Source: Paralteromonas sediminis
GTDB lineage: Bacteria > Pseudomonadota > Gammaproteobacteria > Enterobacterales > Alteromonadaceae
Assembly: GCF_003820355.1 (NCBI RefSeq)
Contig: NZ_RPOK01000003.1
Coordinates: forward strand, 289,686-353,685
Direction: 5' to 3'
Length of the DNA: 64,000 bases
Part shown: positions 8,624 through 17,897 of the stretch, in pieces
Numbering within the stretch: the first letter of the stretch is position 1
How the letters are laid out: each line of letters opens with the position of its first letter
The notes under the pieces: generated by a model
The model's input: the letters and a program-made list of their open reading frames with translations, nothing else
Databases searched by the model: none
Told to the model about the DNA's origin: nothing
Position numbers and translations under genes: made by a program

Positions 8624-11600
8624 ATGTCTAGGAAATTTCAAAAGAGCGCGTTGCATGTTGCGATATGCGGGGTGTTTGCCACAACGTTTACCGCTACCGG
8701 GGTCGCCCAAGAGCAAACGCAGTCGCGATCTGCCGACGATGAGGCAATCGAAACCATCGAAGTACGCGGAATTCGAAACAGTATTGCGTCAGCACAGGAA
8801 CTTAAGCGACTTGCCGATACCGTTAAAGACGTGATTACGGCAACAGACATAGGCGCCTTACCCGACAAATCTGTTACCGAAGCACTGCAACGAGTACCAG
8901 GCGTCACCATAGAACGTTTCGCGGCGTCGGATGACCCCAAGCACTATGCCGATGAAGGAACCGGTGTTCTGGTAAGAGGCCTAGACAGAGTTCGCAGTGA
9001 AATCAACGGGCGTGATGCATTTAGTGCAAACCCAAACGGCGGTTTGAGTTATGAAGATTTTCCTGCTGAGCTACTCGGTGCCGTTGAAGTAGTAAAAAAC
9101 CAAACCGCTGACTTGATTTCCGGTGGAATTGCAGGAACCGTTAATTTAATTACTCGCAAACCTTTTGACTCAGACGAGCAACTTTTTGCCTATGGGCTAA
9201 AAGCAAACCGAGGTGACTATCGCGAAGAAACTACGCCCTCATTTAACGCACTCTTTTCCGACAATTGGGACACAAATTCAGGTAAATTTGGCGTGCTGGT
9301 AGCAGGGTCACGATCTGAATTTAGAACCCGTGGTGATGGTTTCGGTTTAGGGAATTATCACAGCCGCGGACCGCTTCCTATCGCTTCATATGACGAGTGG
9401 GGCACACCGCAAGTCACGCGCGTAGCCGGTTCTTTTGACGGCCCATGTGTACCCAATGCTGCCCCCTGGAGTGGCTGTGGTGATGTCGTCGCTAATCAAT
9501 ATACCCAGGAAGACGCTGATGCCTTTGTACCCTTATATGAAGGGGAAGCAGTAGAGGGCCAGCCTGATGGTGAAACCTGGTATACCCCTGCAGCCATAAC
9601 CTTAAGTACCGCTGAAAATAATCGTAAACGAGAAGGTTTAACCGCATCGCTGCAGTGGGAAAGCAATGACGAACGTACACTAGTTACCCTTGAACACATC
9701 CATTCAAACGCATCTTTAGAATGGAAAGAACGAGTATTCTTTAATGGCGAACGGGGTTTTATCCCCGCCGTGCCTAATGGTATTAAGTGGTTTGACGATG
9801 CAGAAAATGGTCGTCCAGTGACGGTTGATAATAATGGCTACCTAACCTCGGGAGTCGGTAATTTAACCACCACAGACTACAATACACTGTTTTCATCCCG
9901 TTATAACTTCAATGAAAGTAAGATCGACGACACGTCAATCAATATTCGTTTTAACGCCACTGACGCACTTACCGTCTACTTTGACTATCAGCATATTCGC
10001 TCTGAGCAGACTATCTCGAATTATGGGATTGGAGCAGCCATACGCGGTGGCGCAGATTCTATTACTCATGCACCCTTCTTCTTAGACTTAAGAGGCTCAA
10101 CCCCCTCGGTTGAATTCTTGAGTGAAACCATATCAAACCCACCTGCGGTGCCTGAGAATACCCATCCAGTTACTAGCGTTTATTCTGCTTTGCCACAAGA
10201 AGAGGCCAACGACGCCGATGCCGACTCCTATCAGCTAGATATTGAGTATGTGCTTGAGCGAGGCATGTTTACTAAAATCCAAGCGGGTCTTTATTACTCA
10301 GAGAAATCGCTGATTGTGCGTAATACTGAGTACGAGGGCTGGCAAGCCCTGGCGGCAAGATGGGACGCAACTGAAGCATTTAGAACATCACCACAAGTAG
10401 CGCCTGAACTCTTTGACAGGGTCGATTTTGCTGATCATTACGACGGTAAAACAGTCATGGGCCCGCATACAAGTTTCCTATTCCCGAGTATGGAAATGAC
10501 ACAGAATTTCAATCAAACCTTACGAGAGGGATGCGGGAAATACTGGGCAGAGGGCAGAGCTTTCGACCAGAGCGGCAATTGCGCCTTGCCTTATGAAGAT
10601 ATGACAGATCGAGTAGAAGGTGCGTTTGCGTCTAGGCATATCAGTAAGAATAATACCCAGCGTACCGAGTTTTACATTAGAGCCGATTTTGAAGCTGATA
10701 TCTCAGAAAATGTCTATCTTAGTGGTAATCTGGGTTTGCGCTCTGTCGATTATGAACTGAAGTCAACCGGGGCAATTACGCTACCAACACCCGACGCGCG
10801 AGGGCCGGTTGATGGCCCCGTGTATCAGATTATGCAAAGCCAATATACGCAATTCTTTAACTTGGCTTCCGGTCGGGCAGACTTCGATACTTCAACACAT
10901 GACTATTCAACCCTGTTGCCAAGCCTAAATTTGAATTTTGGGATTTATGATGACTTTGTCGTTCGCATTGGTGCGTCTAAGGGCCTGTACTATCCTAACC
11001 TGCTCGATTCACGTAACCGTATGTTCGTGACATTAGACTACGACACCGTTTTGCAAGACCCAACACAAGCCAGAGATGACCAAACCAATCCGGTTGTTGA
11101 TCTCACCAATTTTGAAGTAACTGGCAATGCGAGCAATCCAAATCTTGACCCAGAGGAATCGACTAGTTTTGATCTATCCGGTGAATGGTATTTTGCAGAC
11201 ACAGGCGCGGTTACTGTGGGTGTATTCCATAAAGAGCTTGAAGGAATAATTCGGAACCGGAGCTTTGCCGCGTCGATTGACAATATACCCGTGTCAGCCT
11301 ACGGCCCCAATAACACAGGCTCAGGCACTATTCGCGGATATGAGCTTTCCTATACACAATTTTACGACATGTTACCCGGTGCATGGAGCGGTTTAGGTCT
11401 GCAATTTAATTACACTTATATCGACCAAGATGGCCTTGAAGATCCCAATGATAACCCAGCGGTAGAGTCGCGGTTTGCCGACGGTACATTGCTTGAGCCT
11501 GACGGTCGCAATAGCTTCCGTCAATTTATGAATCTTCCCTTGGTAGGATACTCTGACCAAAACTTCAACATTGTGGGCATGTATGAATATGCAGGTATTT

Positions 11601-11875
11601 CTGCTCGACTTGCTTATACTTGGCGCTCTGAATATTTGCTTGCCCTTCGCGAAGCAACAGAATTTGTGCCAGTCTACTCTGAAGCTCAAGGCCTGATGGA
11701 TGCCAGTATTTACTATTCACTCAGCGACAATTTACGTGTGGGCTTTGAAGTAAGTAATCTGTTGGGCGAAGATACAAAAACCAAATATCAGCAAAATCAG
11801 GAAGGCACGCTGACTAATGCCTTTACTTTTACCACCGACCGCCGCTATGCGATCTCTATCAGAGGTACGTTTTAA
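8624..11875 (+). CDS. TonB-dependent outer-membrane receptor
   Basis: 1083-residue energised outer-membrane transporter. It has a signal peptide (about 1-29), a TonB-box-like stretch IETIEVRGIR near residue 43-52, a plug domain (about 60-190, with ALPDKSVTEALQRVPGV and the conserved GGIAGTVNLITRKP) and a long beta-barrel ending in an aromatic residue (IRGTF). The ribosome site TGAGGAAAAAG is good. It resembles the long carbohydrate-type receptors of Alteromonas and Xanthomonas rather than siderophore receptors. The halogenase-like gene follows after 47 bp with no terminator, so the two probably form an operon. Ligand unknown. Confidence 0.93.
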   Translation: MSRKFQKSALHVAICGVFATTFTATGVAQEQTQSRSADDEAIETIEVRGIRNSIASAQELKRLADTVKDVITATDIGALPDKSVTEALQRVPGVTIERFAASDDPKHYADEGTGVLVRGLDRVRSEINGRDAFSANPNGGLSYEDFPAELLGAVEVVKNQTADLISGGIAGTVNLITRKPFDSDEQLFAYGLKANRGDYREETTPSFNALFSDNWDTNSGKFGVLVAGSRSEFRTRGDGFGLGNYHSRGPLPIASYDEWGTPQVTRVAGSFDGPCVPNAAPWSGCGDVVANQYTQEDADAFVPLYEGEAVEGQPDGETWYTPAAITLSTAENNRKREGLTASLQWESNDERTLVTLEHIHSNASLEWKERVFFNGERGFIPAVPNGIKWFDDAENGRPVTVDNNGYLTSGVGNLTTTDYNTLFSSRYNFNESKIDDTSINIRFNATDALTVYFDYQHIRSEQTISNYGIGAAIRGGADSITHAPFFLDLRGSTPSVEFLSETISNPPAVPENTHPVTSVYSALPQEEANDADADSYQLDIEYVLERGMFTKIQAGLYYSEKSLIVRNTEYEGWQALAARWDATEAFRTSPQVAPELFDRVDFADHYDGKTVMGPHTSFLFPSMEMTQNFNQTLREGCGKYWAEGRAFDQSGNCALPYEDMTDRVEGAFASRHISKNNTQRTEFYIRADFEADISENVYLSGNLGLRSVDYELKSTGAITLPTPDARGPVDGPVYQIMQSQYTQFFNLASGRADFDTSTHDYSTLLPSLNLNFGIYDDFVVRIGASKGLYYPNLLDSRNRMFVTLDYDTVLQDPTQARDDQTNPVVDLTNFEVTGNASNPNLDPEESTSFDLSGEWYFADTGAVTVGVFHKELEGIIRNRSFAASIDNIPVSAYGPNNTGSGTIRGYELSYTQFYDMLPGAWSGLGLQFNYTYIDQDGLEDPNDNPAVESRFADGTLLEPDGRNSFRQFMNLPLVGYSDQNFNIVGMYEYAGISARLAYTWRSEYLLALREATEFVPVYSEAQGLMDASIYYSLSDNLRVGFEVSNLLGEDTKTKYQQNQEGTLTNAFTFTTDRRYAISIRGTF

Positions 11876-11922
11876 ACATACGTGGTGACGTCTTAGACAG
11901 TAATAAAAGAAGTAAACTGACT

Positions 11923-13413
11923 ATGTGGAAAAAAATTATCATTGCCGGCGGCGGAACTGCCGGCTGGATGACAGCGGCACTATTGGCGAAAAGCTTGGGC
12001 CGGGCAGGGTTCGAGATAACCCTTGTAGAATCTCCCAACATCCCTACAGTGGGCGTTGGTGAGGCAACAGTACCCAGCTTTATGCACTTTAATCGGCTCC
12101 TGGGCATTGATGAACGTCATTTGATCAAACAAACCAAAGCAACCTACAAACTCGGCATTCAGTTTGTTGATTGGGAGAAGATAGGTAACGATTATATTCA
12201 TGGCTTTGGTGCGTTAGGTGACCAAGCCGCGGGGCTTCCTTTTTATCACTATTGGTTTCGTTGGCTTAAGAGCAACCCTACCGCTAAGTTAGAAGACATG
12301 AGCTTGTGTGCCGTGAGCGGTCGAAAGAGACGCTTCGTGCATCCAGACCCGAAAGTTAATCCCATTCTTGGCGGTATGGGTTATGCGCTTCACATTGATG
12401 CAGGATTGTACGCTGAATTTTTGAAGCAATATTCAACTGAGCGCGGGATTAAGCACATTCAAGCAGATATTACCGGCGTTAACTTAAATCAAAAAACGGG
12501 CTTTATCTCGTCGCTAAACCTTGCTGATAGCAGTGTATTGGAAGGTGACTTTTTTATTGATTGCACTGGGTTTAAGTCGATGCTTTTAGGTCAGGCCCTT
12601 CGTGTCCCCTTCGTTTCTTGGAAACAGTGGTTAAAAACCGACAGTGCTCAAGTCCTGCCTACTGCATTGACCCAAGATAACTTTGTACCATACACCAGAG
12701 CAAAGGCACATCACGCGGGTTGGCAATGGCGCATACCTTTGCAGCACAGAGTTGGGAATGGCTTAGTTTATTCCAGTGAACACATGACAGATCAAGAGGC
12801 CGAAGCACTATTATTGGAGCAAATAGACAGTGAGCCACTGATGGCACCACGGAAATTGCATTTTGAAGCTGGCATGCGCGAGAGATTTTGGGAAAAAAAC
12901 TGTGTGGCCGTAGGGTTGTCCAGTGGTTTTCTGGAACCATTGGAGTCAACCAGCATTCACATTATTCAAACGACGATATCCCGCTTAGTAACGCTGTTTC
13001 CAAATGCTGACACTAACGAGGTCATGGCCAAACGATTCAATGCACAGGCAACGTTTGAAATGGAGCGGATAAGAGACTTTATTATTCTTCACTATGCTCT
13101 AAACCATCGCGATGATCCATTTTGGCGCTCGCTTTCAGAAATGAGGTTACCTGATAGTCTTGAAGAAAAGATCACCCTATTTAAGAAAACAGGTTACATC
13201 CATTATGAAGACGGTGACCTGTTCGCCGACACTAACTGGCTCAGTGTGCTATTTGGCCAAGGCGTTAGACCAGAAAATAGCATGTATATGGTTAACACAA
13301 TGAGCGACGAGCAACTCGATAAATATATCTCCAGCATACGTCATCAAATTGTGTCATTGACTGACAACTTTCCATTTCATATAGATTACTTAACCAGGCT
13401 GCTGAAAAGCTGA
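11923..13413 (+). CDS. Flavin-dependent tryptophan-halogenase-like protein
   Basis: 496-residue FAD-dependent enzyme of the tryptophan halogenase (PrnA) family. Visible: the FAD-binding GGGTAGW (9-15), VGVGEATVP at about 43-51, the putative catalytic lysine K76 (in ATYKLGIQF, matching PrnA K79), the motif GWQWRIP typical of halogenases, and the ESTSIH segment whose glutamate matches the PrnA active-site Glu. Genes of this family commonly sit beside carbohydrate TonB receptors in Alteromonadales, where halogenation has rarely been shown; the true substrate is unknown. It is probably cotranscribed with the receptor upstream. Confidence 0.88.
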   Translation: MWKKIIIAGGGTAGWMTAALLAKSLGRAGFEITLVESPNIPTVGVGEATVPSFMHFNRLLGIDERHLIKQTKATYKLGIQFVDWEKIGNDYIHGFGALGDQAAGLPFYHYWFRWLKSNPTAKLEDMSLCAVSGRKRRFVHPDPKVNPILGGMGYALHIDAGLYAEFLKQYSTERGIKHIQADITGVNLNQKTGFISSLNLADSSVLEGDFFIDCTGFKSMLLGQALRVPFVSWKQWLKTDSAQVLPTALTQDNFVPYTRAKAHHAGWQWRIPLQHRVGNGLVYSSEHMTDQEAEALLLEQIDSEPLMAPRKLHFEAGMRERFWEKNCVAVGLSSGFLEPLESTSIHIIQTTISRLVTLFPNADTNEVMAKRFNAQATFEMERIRDFIILHYALNHRDDPFWRSLSEMRLPDSLEEKITLFKKTGYIHYEDGDLFADTNWLSVLFGQGVRPENSMYMVNTMSDEQLDKYISSIRHQIVSLTDNFPFHIDYLTRLLKS

Positions 13414-13543
13414 ACGGTACAAAGAATTACGCAAGATAAGCTAATCTATCGTCTCTCAATTGGACAAATGTTGTTTTTTTGTTCGTTAAGAGTGTTACTA
13501 TTTATTCACTTTTAAGCGCCTATCAACGAGTGAGGGCTTACCC

Positions 13544-13834
13544 GTGAAAAGACTATTACAGAAAGACAGCGCGTTAATTTGGTTAATGGCTGCAACTGGC
13601 GTATTGCTGCTCATTCCTTTGACCGCTATGCAGTTTACCAGTGAAGTCTATTGGACTGGGGCAGATTTTTTAGTGATGGGGGGCTTACTCTTATCATTGG
13701 GCGGTATGCTGATATTACTGGCGCGAAAGGCCCCTACAAAATATTACCGCGTATTAGCCGTTACCGTTTTACTGGCGTTTCTTTACCTTTGGGTTGAATT
13801 GTCTGTCGGTTTATTTTTTTCTCTCGGAAGTTAA
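13544..13834 (+). CDS. Small membrane protein, unknown
   Basis: Unrecognised 96-residue protein with three predicted membrane helices (about 10-30, 38-60 and 70-93) and positive charges near the N-terminus. The start is GTG at 13544, with GAGGG about 10 bases before it. It is first of three small same-strand membrane genes after the halogenase; the 130 bp gap before it suggests its own promoter. No function can be assigned. Confidence 0.6.
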   Translation: MKRLLQKDSALIWLMAATGVLLLIPLTAMQFTSEVYWTGADFLVMGGLLLSLGGMLILLARKAPTKYYRVLAVTVLLAFLYLWVELSVGLFFSLGS

Positions 13835-13876
13835 CGCGACATACCCATTTTTATCCGAGTTGGTGCAGGAGTTACT

Positions 13877-14068
13877 ATGACAAATAAGGTTATTGGTCTT
13901 GTTTTGATCATTATTGGTATTGCACTGGCGATATGGGGTTACAACATATACGACTCTGCTAGCGCACAAATAGGGCGGGCCTTAAGCGGAGACACGCCAA
14001 TCGAGGCATGGGCAGGCATGGTTGGTGGCGCAATCTGTATCGCTATCGGCGTACTCAGAGTAAAGTAG
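13877..14068 (+). CDS. DUF3185-like small membrane protein
   Basis: 63-residue protein with two hydrophobic helices around a polar loop (YDSASAQIGRALSGD), a pattern I recognise as the DUF3185 family; function unknown. AGGAG lies 7 bases before the ATG. It is 42 bp after the preceding small membrane gene and 30 bp before the next, so the three are probably one transcript. Confidence 0.65.
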   Translation: MTNKVIGLVLIIIGIALAIWGYNIYDSASAQIGRALSGDTPIEAWAGMVGGAICIAIGVLRVK

Positions 14069-14098
14069 CATTTAGCAACAGCAAATAGGAAGGATTCG

Positions 14099-14485
14099 AT
14101 GAGGCTAGTAGCTGTTTTTGTGTGCTGTATGGTGCTGTTTAGCTGTAACGCTGTGATAGGCATGCCAACAACACTGGATGAGCAGCCATGGCGTACTATA
14201 AATCTAGTAAGCGCCGCAACAATTATACTCCTCCCCATTCTTACCATAATAAGTTTAATCATGATCCGGCTGTTTAAGCCGGCCTTCATCACAAGCAAAC
14301 AGAAACTCCGGCGCTATGGATGGATAACGTTATTAGCCATGTTTTTGATGTGGGGGGTTGTAGAGATATCATTACCACCTAGCACCAATATCAGAATTGA
14401 CCTATTTTTTATTTTGCCAGCCATTGCCGCGCAAATCGCAATGACAGTGTTGGTGGAATTTTTTTATCGCAATACAAAAAATTAA
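14099..14485 (+). CDS. Membrane protein, unknown
   Basis: 128-residue protein with a hydrophobic N-terminus carrying a lipobox-like cysteine (VLFSC, C16) and three further hydrophobic segments (about 39-60, 75-94 and 100-122). AGGAAGGA precedes the ATG. It could be a lipid-modified or simply a four-helix inner-membrane protein. Unrecognised. Its stop lies 15 bp from the end of the convergent LysR gene. Confidence 0.55.
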   Translation: MRLVAVFVCCMVLFSCNAVIGMPTTLDEQPWRTINLVSAATIILLPILTIISLIMIRLFKPAFITSKQKLRRYGWITLLAMFLMWGVVEISLPPSTNIRIDLFFILPAIAAQIAMTVLVEFFYRNTKN

Positions 14486-14500
14486 GGTAGGCAGGAGTGT

Positions 14501-15409
14501 TCAAAACTGCCAGTCTTGTCGCTTCGACATAAAAAAGTCTAAAAACACACGTACTTTTGTTTGTATGGGGTTTGATGGATGGTAATACGCATAGACCTCT
14601 GCGTCATCCCACCAGTATTTTTTAAGTACAGGCGTTAACTTTCCCTGTTTGATAAATTGCTGAATATGTCTGGATTCTTCTGGCGCATTAATTAATCCAA
14701 GGCCGGCTTCAGCAAGTTCTACTATGCCTGCAACGGTTTTAATCTGACAATGTGGTGTTGCATAAAGTGGCTTTTTATTCTTGTCTTGCAGCACCAAGAC
14801 ATTGCTAGGTTGATTGTGGAGGTAACCAATAACCTTATGTTCTTTAAGCTGGTTTGGATGAGAGGGAACACCAAATTTTTTTAGGTAAGCCGGTGAAGCA
14901 AATACACCATAGCGACTTTTCCAAATAGACCGACGCTTTAAACCTGGATATCGATTGCCTAGGTATTCTCCTACTGCCCAAAAAACATCATATTCATCTT
15001 CGCGGATATCTATGAGCGATTCTTTAACATCTATGCCAAGAATGAGGTCTGGGTAACGTTCGGCAAATTCAGCAACCCAGGGAACAAGCGATTCGGTAAC
15101 GATGTCATTGCTTTGACAGACCACACGCAGCTCACCATTCACTGCCGAAACATTGTTTTGGCTCCAATGCAAAAGCCCTTGATGCTGCTCCAAAAAAATT
15201 TCTGCTTTATATTTAAATGCCTTACCAAACTCAGTGAGGACCAATTGACGTCTGGATCGAATAAATAAAGGCTGATTGAGCTGAGATTCGAGACGCGCAA
15301 TCTGTTTACTGATTGCCATCACGGTTCTGCCTTCGGACTCTGCAACACGAGACATGTTACCAGTTGTGGCGACTTTACAGAATATAGCCAATTCTTTCGG
15401 GTTAAGCAT
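14501..15409 (-). CDS. LysR family transcriptional regulator
   Basis: 302 residues, normal length for LysR proteins. The winged helix-turn-helix is at about 1-60 (ELAIFCKVATTGNMSRVA followed by a recognition helix and SQLNQPLFIRSRR), then the effector-binding domain at about 90-295. It is divergent from the CPBP protease gene, 107 bp away, and may control it. A dyad, ACTAT-N6-ATAGT at 15429-15444, lies between them. Effector unknown. Confidence 0.88.
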   Translation of the reverse strand: MLNPKELAIFCKVATTGNMSRVAESEGRTVMAISKQIARLESQLNQPLFIRSRRQLVLTEFGKAFKYKAEIFLEQHQGLLHWSQNNVSAVNGELRVVCQSNDIVTESLVPWVAEFAERYPDLILGIDVKESLIDIREDEYDVFWAVGEYLGNRYPGLKRRSIWKSRYGVFASPAYLKKFGVPSHPNQLKEHKVIGYLHNQPSNVLVLQDKNKKPLYATPHCQIKTVAGIVELAEAGLGLINAPEESRHIQQFIKQGKLTPVLKKYWWDDAEVYAYYHPSNPIQTKVRVFLDFFMSKRQDWQF

Positions 15410-15516
15410 AATATAAACTTTTAGTTTAACTATTCTAATATAGTAATTTATTTATTTAACTCATGCGACTCACTATCCTGCCGTTGTGAACACAAATTGA
15501 AAAGAGGTTAATTACG

Positions 15517-16242
15517 ATGGCGTTGCATATAGGAGAATGGTTAGTACTGGCAATGATGGTTGCCATGATTGTTTACAGCCTTTGGGAAGCTGACAAGGGA
15601 AAGATGGCCGTGCAGGCTGGTCATAAATCCAAGGTCAAACTATACAAAGAAACAATGGTTTTCTTATGGTTGCCAAGCAGCGTACTTTTATTGCTAATCG
15701 GAATGCAAATCGTACCCGCAGATACAATGGGGTTAGCCTGGCATAACTCTTGGAGAAATTGGGTTGGTGTGCTCATTGTGGTATTGGCGTTTGCCTATGC
15801 GTTTTGGAGCATTCAAAGCATTTCGCCTGGCACTGAGCAGTTTAAACAGCTCAGTGATGCAATGAGTCAACATCAGTGGATGATGCCTGCGGATAAACGT
15901 GAACTACGGTGGTTTGCCGGGGGCTTATCAATGTCTGCAGGTTTTTGCGAAGAATTACTGTTTAGAGGTTTTTTCCTGCTCGTCTTTTCTGATTACTTGG
16001 GCGCTATATTGAGCTTGATATTGGGCAGTTTTCTGTTTGGCTTGTGTCATCTTTATCAAGGCTGGCAAAACGTGCTCAGAACCGGCATTGTCGGTTTGAT
16101 ATTGGGAGGCATTTATGTGTTTACTGAATCTTTGTGGGTCGTTATTGCACTCCACGCCCTAATGGATATCTACGGTGGCATATTGGGATATATAGTCCAT
16201 AAACATGCGCGCTTTGATGTTACGACTCATCGCTCACTATAA
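15517..16242 (+). CDS. CPBP family intramembrane glutamic endopeptidase
   Basis: 241-residue membrane protein of the CAAX-protease/bacteriocin-processing (Abi) family. The three active-site motifs are present: EExxxR at E145-E146-R150 (CEELLFRG), FxxxH in FLFGLCHLYQG, and HxxxD in HALMDIYGG. Around six to seven helices are predicted. AGAGG lies 9-13 bases upstream of the ATG. It may be controlled by the divergent LysR regulator. Substrate unknown; family members process prenylated or peptide substrates. Confidence 0.85.
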   Translation: MALHIGEWLVLAMMVAMIVYSLWEADKGKMAVQAGHKSKVKLYKETMVFLWLPSSVLLLLIGMQIVPADTMGLAWHNSWRNWVGVLIVVLAFAYAFWSIQSISPGTEQFKQLSDAMSQHQWMMPADKRELRWFAGGLSMSAGFCEELLFRGFFLLVFSDYLGAILSLILGSFLFGLCHLYQGWQNVLRTGIVGLILGGIYVFTESLWVVIALHALMDIYGGILGYIVHKHARFDVTTHRSL

Positions 16243-16423
16243 ATCTACCGAGACACCTCTAAAAAAGTTATTGAGGTGTTAGCATACAATGCTGATTCTT
16301 TCGGTAAACTCGGCTGACACAGAAGCCGATCTTGTTATCAATGAGACAGTAAAACAGTAGAGCCGATACAGATAAGTTCATCATTATGATGAGTAAACTG
16401 CACATACTATTAATAAGATAGTG

Positions 16424-17176
16424 CTAGTGTTGAACACTGTGTTTTTGAAGGGAGCCGGTTTTAATAATGGTTTCAATAACACCTTCATGATTGAGCTTTT
16501 CTACAGCATTTTTGATGGCAGGAATATGCATCATTGCTTCAGACTTTTTAGAAATAGCGATACTGGCATAGTTGTCGAATTTCAGTGCATAATCAGAATA
16601 AATAAGTTGCAGTTGCGTGATAGGGGCTGTCGGAAATTCAGGCGCAATGTACTCTGAAGCAAATACGAGGTCAACTCTCCCAGACGTTAACAAATAAAAT
16701 GCTTTATCCAGTGACTCAACGTAAACATAGTCTGCATGGTTTAACAGAGGTGTAACTTGTTTATTGAAAGCAAACCCCTCAATTAAAGCGACTTTTAACC
16801 CCTTTAAATCTTCATTTTTTGTGATTGTAATTTGTCTTTTTTTTAATGAAAAGAAACGCTTAGTTGTTTCCTGCATATAGGGAATGAAGGCCATATAACG
16901 GGAACGGTCGTCGTTTTTTACTAGTCCAACCATGAAATCTGTATCGCCTGATTCCATTTTTAGCAAGCAACGTTTAAAAGGCGTATTGACGGTATAGCTT
17001 GGGAGAAACCCAACTTGCTTACCAATTGCTTCAATAATTTCTATATTCTGGCCTTTGGGCTCCTTACCATCAATGACTATTTGACGAGGAGGGAAGGGAT
17101 CTAAGCAGACCTCAAAGGCAGGAAGCTCTGCATAGGCACTCAGACTGCTAAACACCAAGCCAGATATCAAAAGCAA
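16424..17176 (-). CDS. Periplasmic solute-binding protein family 3 domain protein, uncertain start
   Basis: About 250 residues with a hydrophobic signal segment (LLISGLVFSSLSAYA) followed by a family 3 binding fold (FEVCLDPFPPRQIVIDG, GLVKNDDRSRYMAF, VALIEGFAF). No permease or ATPase gene is adjacent, so it may be a stand-alone sensor or amino-acid binding protein. The start is a problem: the frame has no ATG before the signal peptide, only TTG codons near 17176, and no good ribosome site. It could use TTG, or the 5' end may carry a small mutation or sequencing error. Confidence 0.7.
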   Translation of the reverse strand: MLLISGLVFSSLSAYAELPAFEVCLDPFPPRQIVIDGKEPKGQNIEIIEAIGKQVGFLPSYTVNTPFKRCLLKMESGDTDFMVGLVKNDDRSRYMAFIPYMQETTKRFFSLKKRQITITKNEDLKGLKVALIEGFAFNKQVTPLLNHADYVYVESLDKAFYLLTSGRVDLVFASEYIAPEFPTAPITQLQLIYSDYALKFDNYASIAISKKSEAMMHIPAIKNAVEKLNHEGVIETIIKTGSLQKHSVQH

Positions 17177-17255
17177 TCTTTTTATTTCTATGTTTTGTCG
17201 ACCTGAGCCTTTTTGAAATTAGTATATCTTCTAACCTGTTTGCCTCAAAACCTAT

Positions 17256-17897
17256 TTAAATCACACCAACCCATTTTGCACTAGCTTCTAGCCTTTTTGC
17301 CATTCTCATATAGCGAAAGCCTGCGGGATAGAGGGACTGGACTTCAAGGTAGCTGAGTGATTCATAGAAACCTATCGCACTCTTATTTTGACGTTCCACA
17401 TCTAACACACAACGGCGCTTTTCATTGTGAACTGCTATCTCTTCCATATAGTTAACTAGCGCTTTACCTACTCCTTGTCCCTGAAAGCTAGGTGATACCG
17501 CTAAATGGCCAAATATCAATTCTTGATATGCCGGCGGCGTTATCTGTTCCGTGATCTTTGCTGAGCGTGCAAAAACTTGTGCAGTCTCATCTATACCGAA
17601 AAACGCATTTAAAGATGCCAGGGTGGCTTTGCCAAACGCTTTTGGCATATTACTGTGCCAAGCAGTCACCACCCCTATAGGTTGGTCATTGTGAGTGGCG
17701 ACCCAATGCGCCTGACATCCATATTGACCTTGCCCACATTCCCATGCATGCATTAAATAGGATTTGGCTACTGTCTGGTCACCATTGCCAAAGATTTCAG
17801 TAAGAACTTGAGGGGCCGAGAGCATGATCAGGTCAACGGTAGCATAACCGTCGTCTGCTTTGGCACGCCTAATCCTAATGTTTTCAGTAACTTCCAT
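17256..17897 (-). CDS. GNAT family N-acetyltransferase
   Basis: 213-residue acetyl-CoA-dependent acetyltransferase. The acetyl-CoA-binding motif A is VSPSFQGQGVGKALVNY, with a preceding beta strand (LIFGHLAV) and a C-terminal GFYESLSY segment typical of motif B. Substrate unknown. Its ATG lies inside the last codons of the SCO1 gene (14 bp overlap), so it is the likely last gene of the oxidase operon by position, though a functional link is not apparent. Confidence 0.83.
   Translation of the reverse strand: MEVTENIRIRRAKADDGYATVDLIMLSAPQVLTEIFGNGDQTVAKSYLMHAWECGQGQYGCQAHWVATHNDQPIGVVTAWHSNMPKAFGKATLASLNAFFGIDETAQVFARSAKITEQITPPAYQELIFGHLAVSPSFQGQGVGKALVNYMEEIAVHNEKRRCVLDVERQNKSAIGFYESLSYLEVQSLYPAGFRYMRMAKRLEASAKWVGVI

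Noticed and set aside
16253-16329. Two hairpins after the CPBP gene (ACACCTC/GAGGTGT and TCGGCT/AGCCGA)
   Set aside because: No T-run on either strand, so not called as terminators; may still matter for 3' end stability.
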